This document shows positions 1-8,353 of a stretch of 64,000 nt of DNA, in pieces. A program made the translations under genes and the position numbers. Within the stretch, counting starts at the first letter, position 1, and the number at the start of each line of letters is the position of its first letter. The DNA comes from Streptomyces sp. NBC_00259. GTDB lineage: Bacteria; Actinomycetota; Actinomycetes; Streptomycetales; Streptomycetaceae. Under the pieces are notes generated by a model. That model did no database searches and was not told the DNA's origin. It saw only the letters and a program-made list of their open reading frames with translations. The stretch covers positions 4,653,501 to 4,717,500 of the forward strand of contig NZ_CP108080.1 in the NCBI RefSeq assembly GCF_036181745.1, written 5' to 3'.

Positions 1-829
1 TCACGGTCGGCCGGTACCGCTCCATGAGCCCGACGAGGACGTCGACGAGTTCGTCGTAGTCGTACGGGACGGTCCTGCGCAGCGGGGAGTCCTTGGCGAC
101 GACGGTGTGCAGCCCGAGCGCCCGGTCCTGCCACAGGCTGGGTATCGCCATGTAGCGACGGGTCGTGTGCATCGGGAGGTTGAGGAAGATCAGCTCGACC
201 CTGCGGTGGCCGTTGGTGAGCGTGTTGATCTCGGCCTGGTGGTCCCGGCGGAGGGTGGCGACGCCCTTCGTCCAGTCCGTGAACCGGTCCAGCCCGAGGA
301 GCGTCGCGTAGGCCTGACGCAAGCCCTGGTGGCGGGCCGATGAGTAGGCGTCCTTGTCGGCGGGGACGTCCCAGTTCCCCGGTATGTGGTTCTTCCCGTC
401 GTGCTCCCCGGCGGTGACGTACACACAGACGAGCGGTACGCCCGCGTCGAGCATCCGCTGGGTGTCCGGGTTCATGAAGTACAGGTCGTCGTCCGGGTGG
501 GCGAGGATCTGCATCAGCTGCGCGCGGCGGGAGCTGGCTATCGGCATGCCGGGCGCAGGGTCGGCGGTGGGCGTGGTGCGCCGGGGCGGCGCCGGTACGG
601 AGCAGGCGCCCAGGGCGGTGGCTCCGGCGGCCGCGGCGAGGGTGGCGACGACGGTGCGGCGGGGGACGGTGCGGCGGCGGGGTCTGTGGCGCGGCTGGTC
701 GAGTCGGTCCGGTCGGCTAAGTCGGCTCAGTCGGCTCAGTTGGTTCGACCGCTCCGGTCCGTCCGGTCGGTTCGCTCGTTCCGGTCCGTCGCCGGACATG
801 GGCATGCTGCGCGCAGCGCTGTCGTTCAC
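1..829 (-). CDS. PIG-L family deacetylase, Tat lipoprotein (C-terminus beyond window)
   Basis: This is a secreted zinc-dependent N-deacetylase of the PIG-L/LmbE family, cut off by the left window edge. The reading frame stays open from a GTG at 829 to base 1. The GTG has GGAG 8 nt upstream; in-frame ATGs at 805 and 799 are alternatives. About 45 residues in, a twin-arginine stretch (RRRTVPRRTVVATL) precedes a hydrophobic run and the lipobox LGAC, so Tat export with lipid anchoring is likely. The family metal motif follows as AHPDDDLYF, then VPLVCVYVTAGEHDG. The basic N-terminus before the Tat signal carries repeated SRL triplets encoded by a short tandem DNA repeat (about 713-760). The substrate is unknown; family members deacetylate N-acetylglucosaminyl compounds. 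The C-terminal histidine motif cannot be seen. Confidence 0.85.
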   Translation of the reverse strand, partial: MNDSAARSMPMSGDGPERANRPDGPERSNQLSRLSRLSRPDRLDQPRHRPRRRTVPRRTVVATLAAAAGATALGACSVPAPPRRTTPTADPAPGMPIASSRRAQLMQILAHPDDDLYFMNPDTQRMLDAGVPLVCVYVTAGEHDGKNHIPGNWDVPADKDAYSSARHQGLRQAYATLLGLDRFTDWTKGVATLRRDHQAEINTLTNGHRRVELIFLNLPMHTTRRYMAIPSLWQDRALGLHTVVAKDSPLRRTVPYDYDELVDVLVGLMERYRPTV

Positions 830-952
830 GTGTGGTGCTCCGTCCGCTTCCCCCCGCAGCGGTCGGGCGTGGCCCCCGGCTGCGTACTGTGCTCTCCCCA
901 GGTCGCGGACGGCGGGCCGGTCGCAGCCGCCTTCCGCGATCAGCTAGACGGA

Positions 953-3925
953 TTATCGATGCACAGGGTTGCCCGCGATGTCGTGTGCCGTTGGCGACCC
1001 GGCGGGGGCGGATGGAGCGCCGAGGGTCGGTACGTCCCCGCACTCCGCCCAGGCGAGCGTGGTGCCCGGCAGCCCCCGCAGCCAGCGCTCGGCGATCTCC
1101 GCGAGCCGTGCCCGGTCCGGGGGAGTGGCCCCGAGGCCGATCGCGTAACGGGCCTGGCCCCGGCCGGACGTGAACGGGCGGGGCCAGGCATGGGCGTCCG
1201 GCGCGCCCGCGTCCTCCAGCGCGGTGAGCAGTGCCCGTACGCGACCACGGACACGGCCCTCGTCGGGCCCCTCGGGGACGGTGAGGACGGCCCAGGCGGC
1301 ATGGCGCCGGTGCAGGGGCGGTGGGGAGAGGAGCTCGGACCAGGGGAGGGGAGGGGGGTCGGAGCCGGCTCCGGCGGCCGCGTCGAGGAGCTCCCAGGCG
1401 CGGAACAACTCCCGGGCCAGCAGGTCACGGCCGCCCGGGCCGACCTGTGCGGTGCAGGAGCGCACGGGTTCCGTGGGGGTCAGCAGCGAGGGCTCACCCC
1501 AGTCCGCCATGGACCAGGTGGCGAAGAACCGCCGCAGCAGCTCGGCTTCGGACAGGTCTGCTTCGGACTGGTCATCGCGGTACTGATCATCGCGATGCGC
1601 CTCGCCGACCGTACGGGCGGCCATCAGCGCCCAGGCCAGGCCCGGCAGGCCGCCGAACGGAGCCGCGTCCAGGCCGCGGGCCCTCGCCCATGCCTTGACC
1701 TGCCGGGCGAGACGGACGAACGCGTCCCGGCGGGGACCCGCCAGAGCGAGGACCGCGACAGCGTCGGTGACCGCGCTGAGTGCGATCGCCGCGGGTTCGC
1801 CCAGTTCGGCCCGGCGGGCCACCGCCTCGCCCGGGGCCATGGCGCCGGTCGGCACGAGGACGAGGTCGACGGCGAGCGTGCCGACGCGGAACCGCAGGCC
1901 CGGGACCCGGGCCCCGATCACCTCGCGTACGTCCCGGGCCTCGGGCAGGGCCGCCGTGATCCGGTCCCGTACCTCCGCCGGACCGGCCGTACCGGGCAGC
2001 GCGGCGACCAGGTCGAGGTCCGCGCCGGGCAGCGCACAGCCCATGCGCCGTGAGCCGACGACGTACACGACACCGTCGGCCAGCGCCTCGGCGACGCGCT
2101 GCGCGGTCCTGCGCGCGAGTTCCTCGCCGCGCGGGTCCTCGGCGGTTGCGGCCGGTGCGTCGGCGTTGCTCTTTCCCGGCTCCTGCGACTCCTCCGTCTC
2201 CTGCGGCTTCCGCGACTCCTCCGGCTCTTCGAGCGACCAGCGCACCTCGCCCGTGCCCAGGGCGACCCGCGCCCGTACCCGCATCGGTTCGTCGCCCCGC
2301 CGGGACAGCAGGACCAGGTCACCGACGCGTGCGGTCGTGCCGCCGAGCAGAGCCTCGCAGTGGGCGGTGAGTTCGTGAGGGTCGCGGGTCCTGCCCAGGG
2401 AGAGATGAGGGGTGAAGCCACCGCCGCGGCCCCCGCAACGAGGGAAGCGTTCCTCCAGTGCCTGGCGCAGCTCCGCCCAGGGCGCCGCGTCGGCGGCCGC
2501 GGGATCGAGCCAGACGGTGGCGTCGTCCCGGTGCCCGAAGCTGTGCACCCCTTCGAGCCGAGCCGTGAACGGCGCCACCCCGGCCACCGCCGCCGAGAGC
2601 AGCGGGGCCGCCCGCTCGAAGTCGCACTCCGGTACGAAGCCGAAGAGCACGTTGACATGCGGTGGCCAGCGGTGGATCTGCCGGTCGTGCTCGCGGCGGA
2701 TGTGCTGGATGCGCGGCCACAGCTCCTGCGGCGGGAGCCAGGCGACGGCGGTCCGGGGCGTGGCGCGTACGGCGAGCACCTCGGCGGCCGGCTCACCCTC
2801 CGCGTCGGCGACGCTCAGCTCCGCCGCGACGCCGTAGTGGTCGGAGACGTACAGCCCGTCCGGTGCCGGGCTGTCGCCGAGCAGCGTCGCCGCGTCCACC
2901 CGCAGCCCCGCCGCCCGCAGCAGCACCCGGTCCAGCCGGGACGCCCGACCGCTGAGTGAGGACACCGCGGCCAGCGGATTGCGACCGGGGTCGAAGGTCG
3001 GGGTCCGGTCGCCGAGCCCGTGGACCTCGGTCCACGCGTCGCTCATCCCGAGCGTCGTCTCCGGTACGTCCCCGCCGTCGTTGAAGTCGCCCAGCAGCAG
3101 GACGTCGCCCTCGACGCTCGCCAGCCCCTCGGCGAGCACGACCAGCTCGGCGTCACGCCGCGCCGCCCCGTTCTCGGAGTGGTCGCTGCTCAGATGGGTC
3201 GCGGCGACCGTGACCAGGCCCCAGCCGGTCTCCACCACCACCGCCGTGACGGCTTTGTGCGGGCCGAGTACGTGCATGCCCGCCTCGCTCACCGGGAGCC
3301 GGCTGAGCAGCAGCAGGCCGCAGTCGCCGACGTCCGCCCCGGCCGGGTCGGTGCCGAGCGTGTAGGCCTCGCGGACCCACGGCGCGTCCAGCAGCATCGT
3401 GAGCAGTTCGGGCTCGACCTCCTGCAGCGCGACGACGTCGGCGTCGGCGTCGCGCAGCGCGGCCAGCAGCAGTGGCCTGCGCCGGGCGGTGTCGATGCGG
3501 TCGCTGTCGTACCTGTCCCACAGGGTGTTCCAGGTCAGTACACGCAGACCAGCGGCCGGATCGCGGCCCTGATCAGGCCCCGGAGCCCCGAGTGGACCGT
3601 CCGCCGCGGTCCAGCCGCGCGCCGCGTCCCAGGCGTACGGCGTGCGCCCCGTGAAGAACGGGGACGGCAGCCGCCGCGGGTCCCGTACCCGCCCGGCCTC
3701 CGTCGCGTCGATCCGGTCCACGCCCGCCGACCGGTCCCAGACCACCTCGCCGTCCGCCTCGAAGAAGATGACCCGGTGCCACGGGATCTCGCCCGCGGGG
3801 TCGAAGTCGTCCAGCGGCATCCGCTTGGGCGCGGCGGAACGCTGATGGATGCCCATCACGAAGCGAGCCGGGTCGAAGCGCGGATCCCAGCGGACCCGGT
3901 GGTAGATCTCCTCGCTCGTGCGCAC
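953..3925 (-). CDS. Four-domain RNA-repair protein: MJ1316-EEP-2H-poly(A) polymerase-like nucleotidyltransferase
   Basis: This 990-residue protein joins four RNA-processing domains. Residues 1-70 resemble the MJ1316/DUF504 RNA-end-recognition domain (MGIHQRSAAPKRMPL, IPWHRVIFFEADG). Residues 127-372 form an endonuclease/exonuclease/phosphatase fold with every expected motif: TWNTLW, LQEVEPE, THLSSD, LLGDFNDGG, LDRVLL and SDHYG. Residues 395-560 are a 2H phosphoesterase with HVN (423) and HLS (507); Asn replaces the usual Thr/Ser in the first motif. After an acidic linker, residues 600-970 look like an archaeal/eukaryotic-type poly(A) polymerase: GSRRMGCALPGADLDLV at 624-640, D687 as third carboxylate, and a C-terminal RNA-binding-like region. 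The GTG start directly abuts the ligase stop (TAGGTG), so translation is coupled. The role, end-healing of damaged RNA, is inferred from the domains. Confidence 0.85.
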   Translation of the reverse strand: MRTSEEIYHRVRWDPRFDPARFVMGIHQRSAAPKRMPLDDFDPAGEIPWHRVIFFEADGEVVWDRSAGVDRIDATEAGRVRDPRRLPSPFFTGRTPYAWDAARGWTAADGPLGAPGPDQGRDPAAGLRVLTWNTLWDRYDSDRIDTARRRPLLLAALRDADADVVALQEVEPELLTMLLDAPWVREAYTLGTDPAGADVGDCGLLLLSRLPVSEAGMHVLGPHKAVTAVVVETGWGLVTVAATHLSSDHSENGAARRDAELVVLAEGLASVEGDVLLLGDFNDGGDVPETTLGMSDAWTEVHGLGDRTPTFDPGRNPLAAVSSLSGRASRLDRVLLRAAGLRVDAATLLGDSPAPDGLYVSDHYGVAAELSVADAEGEPAAEVLAVRATPRTAVAWLPPQELWPRIQHIRREHDRQIHRWPPHVNVLFGFVPECDFERAAPLLSAAVAGVAPFTARLEGVHSFGHRDDATVWLDPAAADAAPWAELRQALEERFPRCGGRGGGFTPHLSLGRTRDPHELTAHCEALLGGTTARVGDLVLLSRRGDEPMRVRARVALGTGEVRWSLEEPEESRKPQETEESQEPGKSNADAPAATAEDPRGEELARRTAQRVAEALADGVVYVVGSRRMGCALPGADLDLVAALPGTAGPAEVRDRITAALPEARDVREVIGARVPGLRFRVGTLAVDLVLVPTGAMAPGEAVARRAELGEPAAIALSAVTDAVAVLALAGPRRDAFVRLARQVKAWARARGLDAAPFGGLPGLAWALMAARTVGEAHRDDQYRDDQSEADLSEAELLRRFFATWSMADWGEPSLLTPTEPVRSCTAQVGPGGRDLLARELFRAWELLDAAAGAGSDPPPLPWSELLSPPPLHRRHAAWAVLTVPEGPDEGRVRGRVRALLTALEDAGAPDAHAWPRPFTSGRGQARYAIGLGATPPDRARLAEIAERWLRGLPGTTLAWAECGDVPTLGAPSAPAGSPTAHDIAGNPVHR

Positions 3926-5581
3926 CTACGCCTCCTCCTCGACGGTGCCGTCCGCGCCGATGTACCAGGTGCGGTGCGCCTGGCCGGGGTACGGGGGCAC
4001 GTACCGGCGCAGCTGCCCGGTGAGCACGTCCGCCGGGACGGGGTGCGTCCGCCGTTCGTTGCGCCGCACCAGCTCGTCCTCGTCGACCAGCACCACCGCG
4101 TGCGTGGTCAGGGCGTCGCGGCGGCGGGCGACCGCGTGCACCAGGGAACGCTGGTGCGGGTTGAGGGATGTGGCGTCCCATACCACCGTCCCACCCGAGG
4201 CCAGTGCGGCGTCGAGCCGCTCCAGGCCGAGGCGGAGGACGTCTGCGTTGGCCCGCTGGTCCGTGCGTGCGCCGCGGGCCTCGCGCAGGTCGTCGAGGGA
4301 CACGTACGTATCGACGCCGGGCAGCCCGCGGGCGAAGGTGCTCTTGCCGCTGCCGGACGGCCCGACCATGTGGATCAGCTTCGGGAAGCCGCCCGACCGC
4401 CAACGCCAGGTCGCGGCGACGGCCTCGTCGGCGGTCCGGATCCGCCCGTGGGCGTACGCCTCGCGCGCCTCGGCCCGGCACCGGTCGGCGGCGTCGGGGG
4501 CGAGCCCGTCGAACGTCTCCCGGAGCGAGCCGAGCGGTCCGGCCTCCTCGGCGTGCAGTGCGGACCAGTCCACCTGCTCTCGGGCCGCGGCGTCCGGCGC
4601 GAGAGCCGCGGCGACGGCGTGCAGCACGTCGAGGTCGACGGCGTACGACATGCGCAGGAGACCTGCTCTGCGGTCCTCGTCGGGATACGGGCGGTGCAGC
4701 GCGGCGTGCAGGCCGACCAGGTCCGCGACGCGACGTGCGAGAGGCAGGCCGAGCGGGTGGGCGAGCCGCCCGGCGAGCGTGGAGCGGTGGCCTGTGTGCA
4801 GCAGCCCGGCCAGGACACCGGCGAGCCGCGCGTCCCCGGTCCGTTCGAGCCGTCCGGCCACATCGGCGGCGGCCGCGGCGTCGCCCTCGGGCACCCCGAC
4901 CGCGTCCAGCAGCCCGGCCGCGTCCGGCGCGGCCCCCGACCGCACCGCCCAGAGCGCGGCGGCGGGCCCCAGCCCGTTCTCCACGACGGCGGAATGCATC
5001 CAGTGCGTGTCGGTCACCACGTGCCCGGACCGCACCCACTTCGCGACGCGCTGCCCGAACTCGCCTGCCGGGAAGCCGTCGACGGTGCGTACGACGTATC
5101 CCTCCCGGCGCTCGGTGTCCAGCTTGAGCGCGCGCAGGGCCCGCTCGTCGAACACCCCGCGCCACAGCACGGCCGGCACGGGTATGCCGAGCCGCCGCAG
5201 GAACTCCACGCTCCGGTCCCAGTGCAGACACCGGCCGTCGCCGTCCCAGACCGAGAAGCCGTAGAACCAGCTCTCCAGGTCGTCGTACGCGAGCGAATGC
5301 CGCGCGTACATGCTCTCCCCGCACACCCGCCACCCGGCCGGAATGCCCTGCCCGATCCGCCCCTGGAGCCCCTTCACCCAGGCCCGCGACGGATGATGCG
5401 CCGAGTCCAGCGACCGCGCGTGCAGCCCGTCGGCGTACAGCGTCGTGTTCTCCCCGTCGAGCTTCTCGGTGACGACGACCTCCCGGCCACGCAGGCCGGA
5501 CAGATCGGTGACCCGCAGGTCGTCGGCGGTCGCTCCGGGGGACCAGGGCAGATGCCGGGTCCTCGGATAGTGCGTACGCAT
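3926..5581 (-). CDS. ATP-dependent RNA ligase fused to polynucleotide-kinase-like P-loop domain
   Basis: This 551-residue protein is predicted to seal and phosphorylate RNA ends. The N-terminal half is a nucleotidyltransferase RNA ligase. The adenylated lysine is K40 in TEKLDGENTT (motif I); a motif III-like FYGFSVWD lies near 106-113, motif IV is EGYVVRT (160) and motif V is AKWVRSG (K181). A helical linker runs from about 200 to 395. The C-terminal domain is an AAA_33-type kinase with Walker A GPSGSGKST (407-415) and VVWDATSLN (466-474). The ATG at 5581 was chosen because GGGGGACG lies about 8 nt upstream and it begins the conserved block; the longer open frame upstream lacks support. It is the first gene of a two-gene operon with the MJ1316-EEP-2H-nucleotidyltransferase gene, so healing and sealing activities are co-expressed. 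Confidence 0.87.
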   Translation of the reverse strand: MRTHYPRTRHLPWSPGATADDLRVTDLSGLRGREVVVTEKLDGENTTLYADGLHARSLDSAHHPSRAWVKGLQGRIGQGIPAGWRVCGESMYARHSLAYDDLESWFYGFSVWDGDGRCLHWDRSVEFLRRLGIPVPAVLWRGVFDERALRALKLDTERREGYVVRTVDGFPAGEFGQRVAKWVRSGHVVTDTHWMHSAVVENGLGPAAALWAVRSGAAPDAAGLLDAVGVPEGDAAAAADVAGRLERTGDARLAGVLAGLLHTGHRSTLAGRLAHPLGLPLARRVADLVGLHAALHRPYPDEDRRAGLLRMSYAVDLDVLHAVAAALAPDAAAREQVDWSALHAEEAGPLGSLRETFDGLAPDAADRCRAEAREAYAHGRIRTADEAVAATWRWRSGGFPKLIHMVGPSGSGKSTFARGLPGVDTYVSLDDLREARGARTDQRANADVLRLGLERLDAALASGGTVVWDATSLNPHQRSLVHAVARRRDALTTHAVVLVDEDELVRRNERRTHPVPADVLTGQLRRYVPPYPGQAHRTWYIGADGTVEEEA

Positions 5582-5731
5582 GGTGCTTCGTCCCCCGTGA
5601 CGATGACGTGCCGTGATCACTGTAGGAGCGCGGGGGAACGGTGATCGAACGATTAAGGCGTGACTTGTATTCTCTTGCGATCTGTACGTGGAATGTCCAC
5701 GACAGTGCTGGAGAACGCAGGGTGGGGACAA
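5582..5731. promoter_or_regulatory. Divergent promoter region, RNA-repair operon / membrane protein gene
   Basis: These 150 nt separate the minus-strand RNA ligase start from the plus-strand membrane-protein start, so promoters for both should lie here. It is less GC-rich than its surroundings. Visible elements are an inverted pair GATCAC (5615-5620) and GTGATC (5641-5646), and a minus-strand TACAGT at 5624-5619 that could serve as a -10 box. No convincing -35 box was found, and no RtcR-type regulator gene is adjacent. Confidence 0.35.
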
Positions 5732-6889
5732 GTGGGGAAGAACGCACCGGAGGGGCGGCCCGGGGACGGGGCGTCGGTGTCGGACGAGGAGTGGGCGGAG
5801 TTCGTACGCCGGGCCGGGGAGGGCTCGGGTGCCGACGCGCCCAAGGAGCCGTCCGCCAGGGCGCGGATGGTGGCCGCGCGGCTGCGTGCGGAGGACGAGC
5901 GGCGGCGTAGGGAGGGGAAGCCGGCCGAGCCCGAGGGCTGGCGCACGGGGCCCGCGTGGCAGGAGAGGAACGGGAGCGCGAGGAAGCGCCGGCGCCTGGT
6001 GCCGGTGCTCGGCGTACTCGTCGCCGTGGGGCTCGCCGTGGTCGCTGTGCGGCCCGAGCTGGTGACCGGCGAGGCCGCCCGCGAAGACTCCGCACCGCTC
6101 GCCGCCGAGACCGCGCGGCCCACCGCCGCACCCTCGGCGGACCTGTTCCCGGACCGGCCGACGCTGAAGGAGCCGTTCCGGGGGTCGCCCGCGGTCGGCT
6201 GGGCGGCAGGGGCGGCCGGGATCGAGCTGCCTGAGGCCAAGGCGGTCGGTGGGATGAGCAAGGAACAGGTCGCGCACGCGCTGCGCAGCACCAAGGAGTT
6301 GCTGGTCGCCTCGAACCTCGATCCGGCCACCCTCCGCGGCGAGTGGCCCGGGGCCGCGCTGAAGCTGCTCGACCCGCTCCAGAAGGACGGGCACGGCGCG
6401 CTCGAGAAGGCGCTGCGCAAGCCGGCGAAGGACGAGGATCCGCTGTGGATGTTCAGCCGGTTCGATCCGGCCCAGGTGCGCCCCGCCGGTGACGTGGTCA
6501 GGACGCGGGGCCGGATGACCTTCGGCAAGGGCGACCGCAGCGGCGAGGTGCGGGTGTACGCCGACTACACCTTCGTCTACCCGGTGGTGAAGGCGAAGCC
6601 CGGCGCGGACGAGGTGACGCGGACCGTCGTCCGCCGTCAGCTGACCCTCGCCCTGTACGACCCGGCCCAGGTGATCACCACCCGCGGACGGCTCTACGTG
6701 CTCCGAATGGACATGACCAGCGGAAACTCCGACTGCTCGAAGGACGGCGACGGCTTCCTGAGGCCGCAGTTCACGGAAGACCTGGCCGGCGGCGCGCCGG
6801 AGGTGTCCGGACCGTCCGTGGACCCGTACGACCGCAGCCAGGACCTCGACGACCTCTCGCAGGAGTGCGGCGCGGTCACCCGCACCTGA
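5732..6889 (+). CDS. Conserved single-pass membrane protein of unknown function
   Basis: The product is about 385 residues. A charged N-terminal cytoplasmic segment contains SDEEWAEFVRRAG and is rich in Arg/Glu. A basic cluster (ARKRRR) is followed by one transmembrane helix at about 88-106 (VPVLGVLVAVGLAVVAV). The remainder is probably extracytoplasmic, with two cysteines near the C-terminus (SDCSKDG and QECGAV) that could form a disulphide. I recognise no catalytic motif. The start is uncertain: GTG 5732 follows GGTGGGG, while an in-frame ATG at 5693 would add 13 residues. It sits alone upstream of the S10 operon leader and diverges from the RNA-repair genes. A role near the envelope is the most that can be inferred. 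Confidence 0.75.
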   Translation: MGKNAPEGRPGDGASVSDEEWAEFVRRAGEGSGADAPKEPSARARMVAARLRAEDERRRREGKPAEPEGWRTGPAWQERNGSARKRRRLVPVLGVLVAVGLAVVAVRPELVTGEAAREDSAPLAAETARPTAAPSADLFPDRPTLKEPFRGSPAVGWAAGAAGIELPEAKAVGGMSKEQVAHALRSTKELLVASNLDPATLRGEWPGAALKLLDPLQKDGHGALEKALRKPAKDEDPLWMFSRFDPAQVRPAGDVVRTRGRMTFGKGDRSGEVRVYADYTFVYPVVKAKPGADEVTRTVVRRQLTLALYDPAQVITTRGRLYVLRMDMTSGNSDCSKDGDGFLRPQFTEDLAGGAPEVSGPSVDPYDRSQDLDDLSQECGAVTRT

Positions 6890-7379
6890 GGAACACAGGG
6901 GATAAGTCCAGGCCCATGGGGCAGGCAACCGCGCCCCGTCCGACGACGCGCGTTCCGCGCGCTGCGGTTTGACACGCAACCCCCGCGGGGTAACCTCTTC
7001 GGCTCGATTGGCGTGCTCGACGCCCCGTATGGCAGACTATCGGGGTTGCTCGGTTGAGTGCCGATGCTGCGCGCCTCCCGCCGGGAGGACCGGAAGCGAG
7101 TCCCACAGTACTCGTCGCCCCAACTGCCCCCAGGGCAGCGCTGGGGCGGACGTACGGGAATCTTCCGGGAAGTGTCAGCGGGGCCCCGGCCAGGCACCCG
7201 GTGGGTTTTCTCCCCCGTCCAGCGGTCTCTTCTGCGGATCGCAATCCCCTCCAGCAGGGAATCCGTCACTGGATATCTGCGTAGCGGGAGTGCGACACGC
7301 CCGACCGCGTGGGTCGGAGAGAAGGCTGTTAACACCGGGTTCCAGAGCGTTACGAGACAGACAGGACTACGAAGTAGCC
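6890..7379 (+). promoter_or_regulatory. Long leader/promoter region of the S10 ribosomal protein operon
   Basis: This 490-nt stretch has no supported gene. A candidate promoter is TTGACA (6969-6974), 16 nt, then TAACCT (6991-6996); a second candidate -10 is CAGACT at 7033-7038. Downstream are several stem-forming sequences, including CTCCCgccGGGAG near 7076-7090, a CTGCCC/GGGCAG pair near 7125-7137, and a perfect 6-bp stem CCGACC/GGTCGG (7301-7306 with 7312-7317). Transcripts from these promoters would have a structured leader of roughly 340-380 nt, as expected for autogenous or attenuation control of ribosomal protein synthesis. Which protein binds cannot be told. Confidence 0.5.
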
Positions 7380-7688
7380 ATGGCGGGACAGAAGATCCGC
7401 ATCCGGCTCAAGGCCTACGACCACGAGGTCATCGACTCCTCGGCGAAGAAGATCGTCGAGACGGTGACCCGCACTGGTGCGTCGGTCGCGGGCCCGGTGC
7501 CGCTGCCCACTGAGAAGAACGTGTACTGCGTCATCAAGTCGCCGCACAAGTACAAGGACTCGCGCGAGCACTTCGAGATGCGCACGCACAAGCGCCTCAT
7601 CGACATCCTCGACCCCACGCCGAAGACGGTTGACTCGCTGATGCGTCTCGACCTGCCGGCGGGCGTCGACATCGAGATCAAGCTCTGA
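7380..7688 (+). CDS. rpsJ: 30S ribosomal protein S10
   Basis: S10 is a 102-residue protein of the 30S head; homologues also pair with NusB in antitermination. The family signature is seen in KIRIRLKAYDHEVIDSS near the N-terminus and in the central SPHKYKDSREHFEMRTHKR block. The length matches the family exactly. It is the first gene of the S10 operon, with rplC 13 nt downstream. The Shine-Dalgarno is weak (AGGA about 14 nt before the ATG), so the long structured leader may matter for initiation. Confidence 0.98.
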   Translation: MAGQKIRIRLKAYDHEVIDSSAKKIVETVTRTGASVAGPVPLPTEKNVYCVIKSPHKYKDSREHFEMRTHKRLIDILDPTPKTVDSLMRLDLPAGVDIEIKL

Positions 7689-7701
7689 GGTGACGCGCGA
7701 G

Positions 7702-8346
7702 ATGGCTAAGCAGATCAAGGGCATCCTGGGCGAGAAGCTCGGCATGACTCAGGTCTGGGACGAGAACAACCGTGTCGTCCCGGTCACTGTCGTCAAGGCC
7801 GGCCCCAACGTCGTCACCCAGGTCCGTACGAACGACACCGACGGCTACGAGTCGGTCCAGATCGCCTTCGGCGAGATCGACCCGCGCAAGGTGAACAAGC
7901 CCCTCAAGGGCCACTTCGCCAAGGCCGACGTGACCCCGCGCCGCCACCTGGTGGAGCTCCGTACCTCCGACGCCAGCGAGTACACGCTCGGCCAGGAGAT
8001 CACCGCCGAGGTGTTCGAGTCCGGCGTCAAGGTCGACGTCACGGGCAAGAGCAAGGGCAAGGGCTTCGCCGGTGTCATGAAGCGTCACAACTTCAAGGGC
8101 CTCGGCGCCGGTCACGGCACCCAGCGCAAGCACCGCTCGCCCGGTTCCATCGGTGGCTGCGCCACCCCGGGCCGTGTGTTCAAGGGCCTCCGCATGGCGG
8201 GCCGTATGGGCAACGAGCGGGTCACCACCCAGAACCTGACCGTCCACGCCGTTGACGCGGAGAAGGGTCTGCTGCTCATCAAGGGCGCAGTTCCCGGTCC
8301 GAACGGCGGCCTCGTCCTGGTCCGTACCGCGGCCAAGGGGGCCTGA
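7702..8346 (+). CDS. rplC: 50S ribosomal protein L3
   Basis: L3 (214 residues) is an early-assembly protein that reaches the peptidyltransferase centre. Recognisable blocks are GILGEKLGMTQ at the N-terminus, VDVTGKSKGKGFAGVMKRHNF in the centre, and HGTQRKHRSPGSIG in the extended loop. The ATG at 7702 is preferred over an upstream in-frame GTG at 7690 because GAGGTGA ends about 6 nt before it and L3 proteins begin MAKQIKG. It lies between rpsJ and rplD, with a 7-nt gap to rplD. Confidence 0.98.
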   Translation: MAKQIKGILGEKLGMTQVWDENNRVVPVTVVKAGPNVVTQVRTNDTDGYESVQIAFGEIDPRKVNKPLKGHFAKADVTPRRHLVELRTSDASEYTLGQEITAEVFESGVKVDVTGKSKGKGFAGVMKRHNFKGLGAGHGTQRKHRSPGSIGGCATPGRVFKGLRMAGRMGNERVTTQNLTVHAVDAEKGLLLIKGAVPGPNGGLVLVRTAAKGA

Positions 8347-8353
8347 GGTAACG

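Noticed and set aside
3020..5644. 874-codon plus-strand open frame antisense to the RNA-repair genes
   Set aside because: It lies opposite two genes with intact catalytic motifs; its translation is Arg/Val/Pro-rich shadow sequence with no domain, as expected in high-GC DNA.
5615..5646. GATCAC/GTGATC pair and the TGATCGAACGA match to the sugar operator sequence
   Set aside because: Only one half-site matches the sugar operators and the distances differ; probably chance. Kept only as a note in the intergenic feature.
7190..7300. Short plus-strand ORFs in the rpsJ leader
   Set aside because: No ribosome-binding site, no codon bias and no conserved protein signature; the segment looks like structured RNA.
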